From: Candidatus Gemmiger faecavium
Lineage (GTDB): Bacteria > Bacillota > Clostridia > Oscillospirales > Ruminococcaceae
NCBI GenBank assembly: GCA_019114415.1
Contig: DXFO01000039.1
Span: forward strand, 1-64,000
DNA length: 64,000 nucleotides
Reading direction: 5' to 3'
Part shown: in pieces, positions 63,176 to 64,000 of the stretch
How the letters are laid out: each line of letters starts with the position of its first letter
How positions within the stretch are numbered: position 1 is the stretch's first letter
The notes under the pieces: generated by a model
Seen by the model: the letters and a program-made list of their open reading frames with translations, nothing else
Database searches by the model: none
Told to the model about the DNA's origin: nothing
Made by a program: the position numbers and the translations under genes

Positions 63176-64000
63176 TTAGCCCATGATGCCGAGCAGCACG
63201 CAGATGAAGACCACAACGATGCAGACCAGCAACGCCTTGATGGTGCTCCAGTGATGCTTGGTGTACAGGCGCCAGATGCCGAGGCAGAGGCACAGGGGCA
63301 GGATGCCAGGCATGATGGTGTCAAGGATGGAGGACAGGCTGATCGTCAGATCGCCGGAGACGTACTCCCAGACGATGGGCACCTTGACGGTGTTGGCAGC
63401 AACGCCGCCGACGGTGATCAGACCGACGATGCTCAGCGCGACGGTGGCAACTTCCATGATCTTGCCGGACAGGATCTTGACGGCGTCAAGGCCGAGCTTG
63501 TAGCCGCGCTCGAACAGGAAAACTTTCAGGAAAGCGCAGACCAGGCCGTAGAAGACGAACAGGAAAACGGGACCCAGCAGGGAGCCGGACTCTGCGGACA
63601 GGCCGATGGCGATGGAGGCGATGATCGTCTGGTAGACGCTGCCGATCATGGAGTCGCCCACACCGGCGAAGGGACCCATCAGGGCATTCTTGGTGCCGAT
63701 GATCATCTCTTCGGAGATGGGCTTGCCGTTGGCACGGCCTTCCTCCAGGCCGAGGGTGATGCCGGGGATCAAAGCGCCGATGGTAGGCTCAGTATTGTAG
63801 TACTGCATGTGGCGCTTCAGAGCCTTGGTGTACTCTTCCTTGTCGGGGTACAGCTTTTTCAGGGGCTTCTGCAGGCAGTGGCAGAAAGCCAGGCCCATCA
63901 TACGTTCGTAGTTCTGTGCGCAGTGGTGGAACATCATGTAGGTGATGGCGGACCGGCGCACGTCCTTTTTGGTCAACAGCTTGGTTTCGTTCGTCGTAGT
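63176..64000 (-). CDS. PTS mannose-family EIID component, 5' end cut off
   Basis: Membrane subunit that with EIIC carries the sugar across. At least 274 residues; the frame is open to the window edge (TTTNETKLLTKKDVRRS), so the TTG at 63976 in the track is probably internal and the start lies just outside. MMGLAFCHCLQ, NTEPTIGALIPGITLGLEE and GPFAGVGDSMIG are EIID hallmarks. EIIC should lie just beyond base 64000 on the same strand. Confidence 0.93.
   Translation of the reverse strand, partial: TTTNETKLLTKKDVRRSAITYMMFHHCAQNYERMMGLAFCHCLQKPLKKLYPDKEEYTKALKRHMQYYNTEPTIGALIPGITLGLEEGRANGKPISEEMIIGTKNALMGPFAGVGDSMIGSVYQTIIASIAIGLSAESGSLLGPVFLFVFYGLVCAFLKVFLFERGYKLGLDAVKILSGKIMEVATVALSIVGLITVGGVAANTVKVPIVWEYVSGDLTISLSSILDTIMPGILPLCLCLGIWRLYTKHHWSTIKALLVCIVVVFICVLLGIMG

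Overview
The window looks like the chromosome of a GC-rich, anaerobic Clostridia bacterium of the Oscillospiraceae/Ruminococcaceae, in the Faecalibacterium/Subdoligranulum/Gemmiger neighbourhood. The clues are high GC with strong third-position bias, which produces many long antisense shadow ORFs; an Rnf complex in the rnfCDGEAB order; a preQ1-III-like riboswitch in front of queT, a class known mainly from Ruminococcaceae; a Trp-type T-box; AgrA/AgrC-type signalling; and a class B sortase. The genus is inferred from gene content, not from a marker gene.

Layout. 1-2.8 kb: the 3' part of dnaK, then dnaJ. 2.8-7 kb: a sugar nucleotidyltransferase, a patatin-like lipase and a divergent PTS enzyme I homologue. 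6.9-10.3 kb: a T-box-controlled tryptophan-type ABC importer (trpXYZ). 10.3-12.8 kb: azlC-azlD-DUF3783-apbE on the minus strand. 12.9-24.2 kb: a mostly minus-strand housekeeping block with secA, an EamA exporter, a HAD phosphatase, queT under its riboswitch, degV, trmL, pyridoxal kinase and serC-serA. The serCA leader contains a 164-bp palindromic element. 24.7-30.6 kb: a BlaI-type repressor, the Rnf operon and tRNA-Val(CAC). 30.9-39.2 kb: a LytTR/GHKL two-component system and two GH3 glycosidases; the first is circularly permuted, membrane anchored and broken by a frameshift and an in-frame stop.

39.5-48.5 kb: an MBL hydrolase, a SRAP protein, a TlpA/CcdA thiol-redox pair next to a Crp-family regulator, a CNNM/CBS transporter with an unusual upstream mini-gene for a 14-residue peptide, a DUF2798 protein and an ArsR-YraQ permease-thioredoxin-Cys-rich operon. 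47.7-50.4 kb: a sortase B and SpaA-like surface protein pair. 51.1-56.4 kb: a GDP-L-fucose operon (gmd-fcl-manC-manA) followed by an AraC-type regulator. 56.9-64 kb: a GntR/UTRA regulator facing a minus-strand operon that joins a mannose-family PTS (IID, IIB and IIA visible) to two leaderless formylglycine-type sulfatases and a PHP-like hydrolase.

How the parts may work together: ApbE can flavinylate RnfD and RnfG, which both carry its target motif. The PTS-sulfatase operon looks like a pathway that imports a sulfated sugar by phosphorylation and desulfates it in the cytoplasm; it is the best candidate for an undescribed system here. The two-component pair may act on the permuted GH3 gene through a pair of direct repeats just upstream of that gene's promoter. 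All function calls rest on sequence motifs read by eye; no database search was run.
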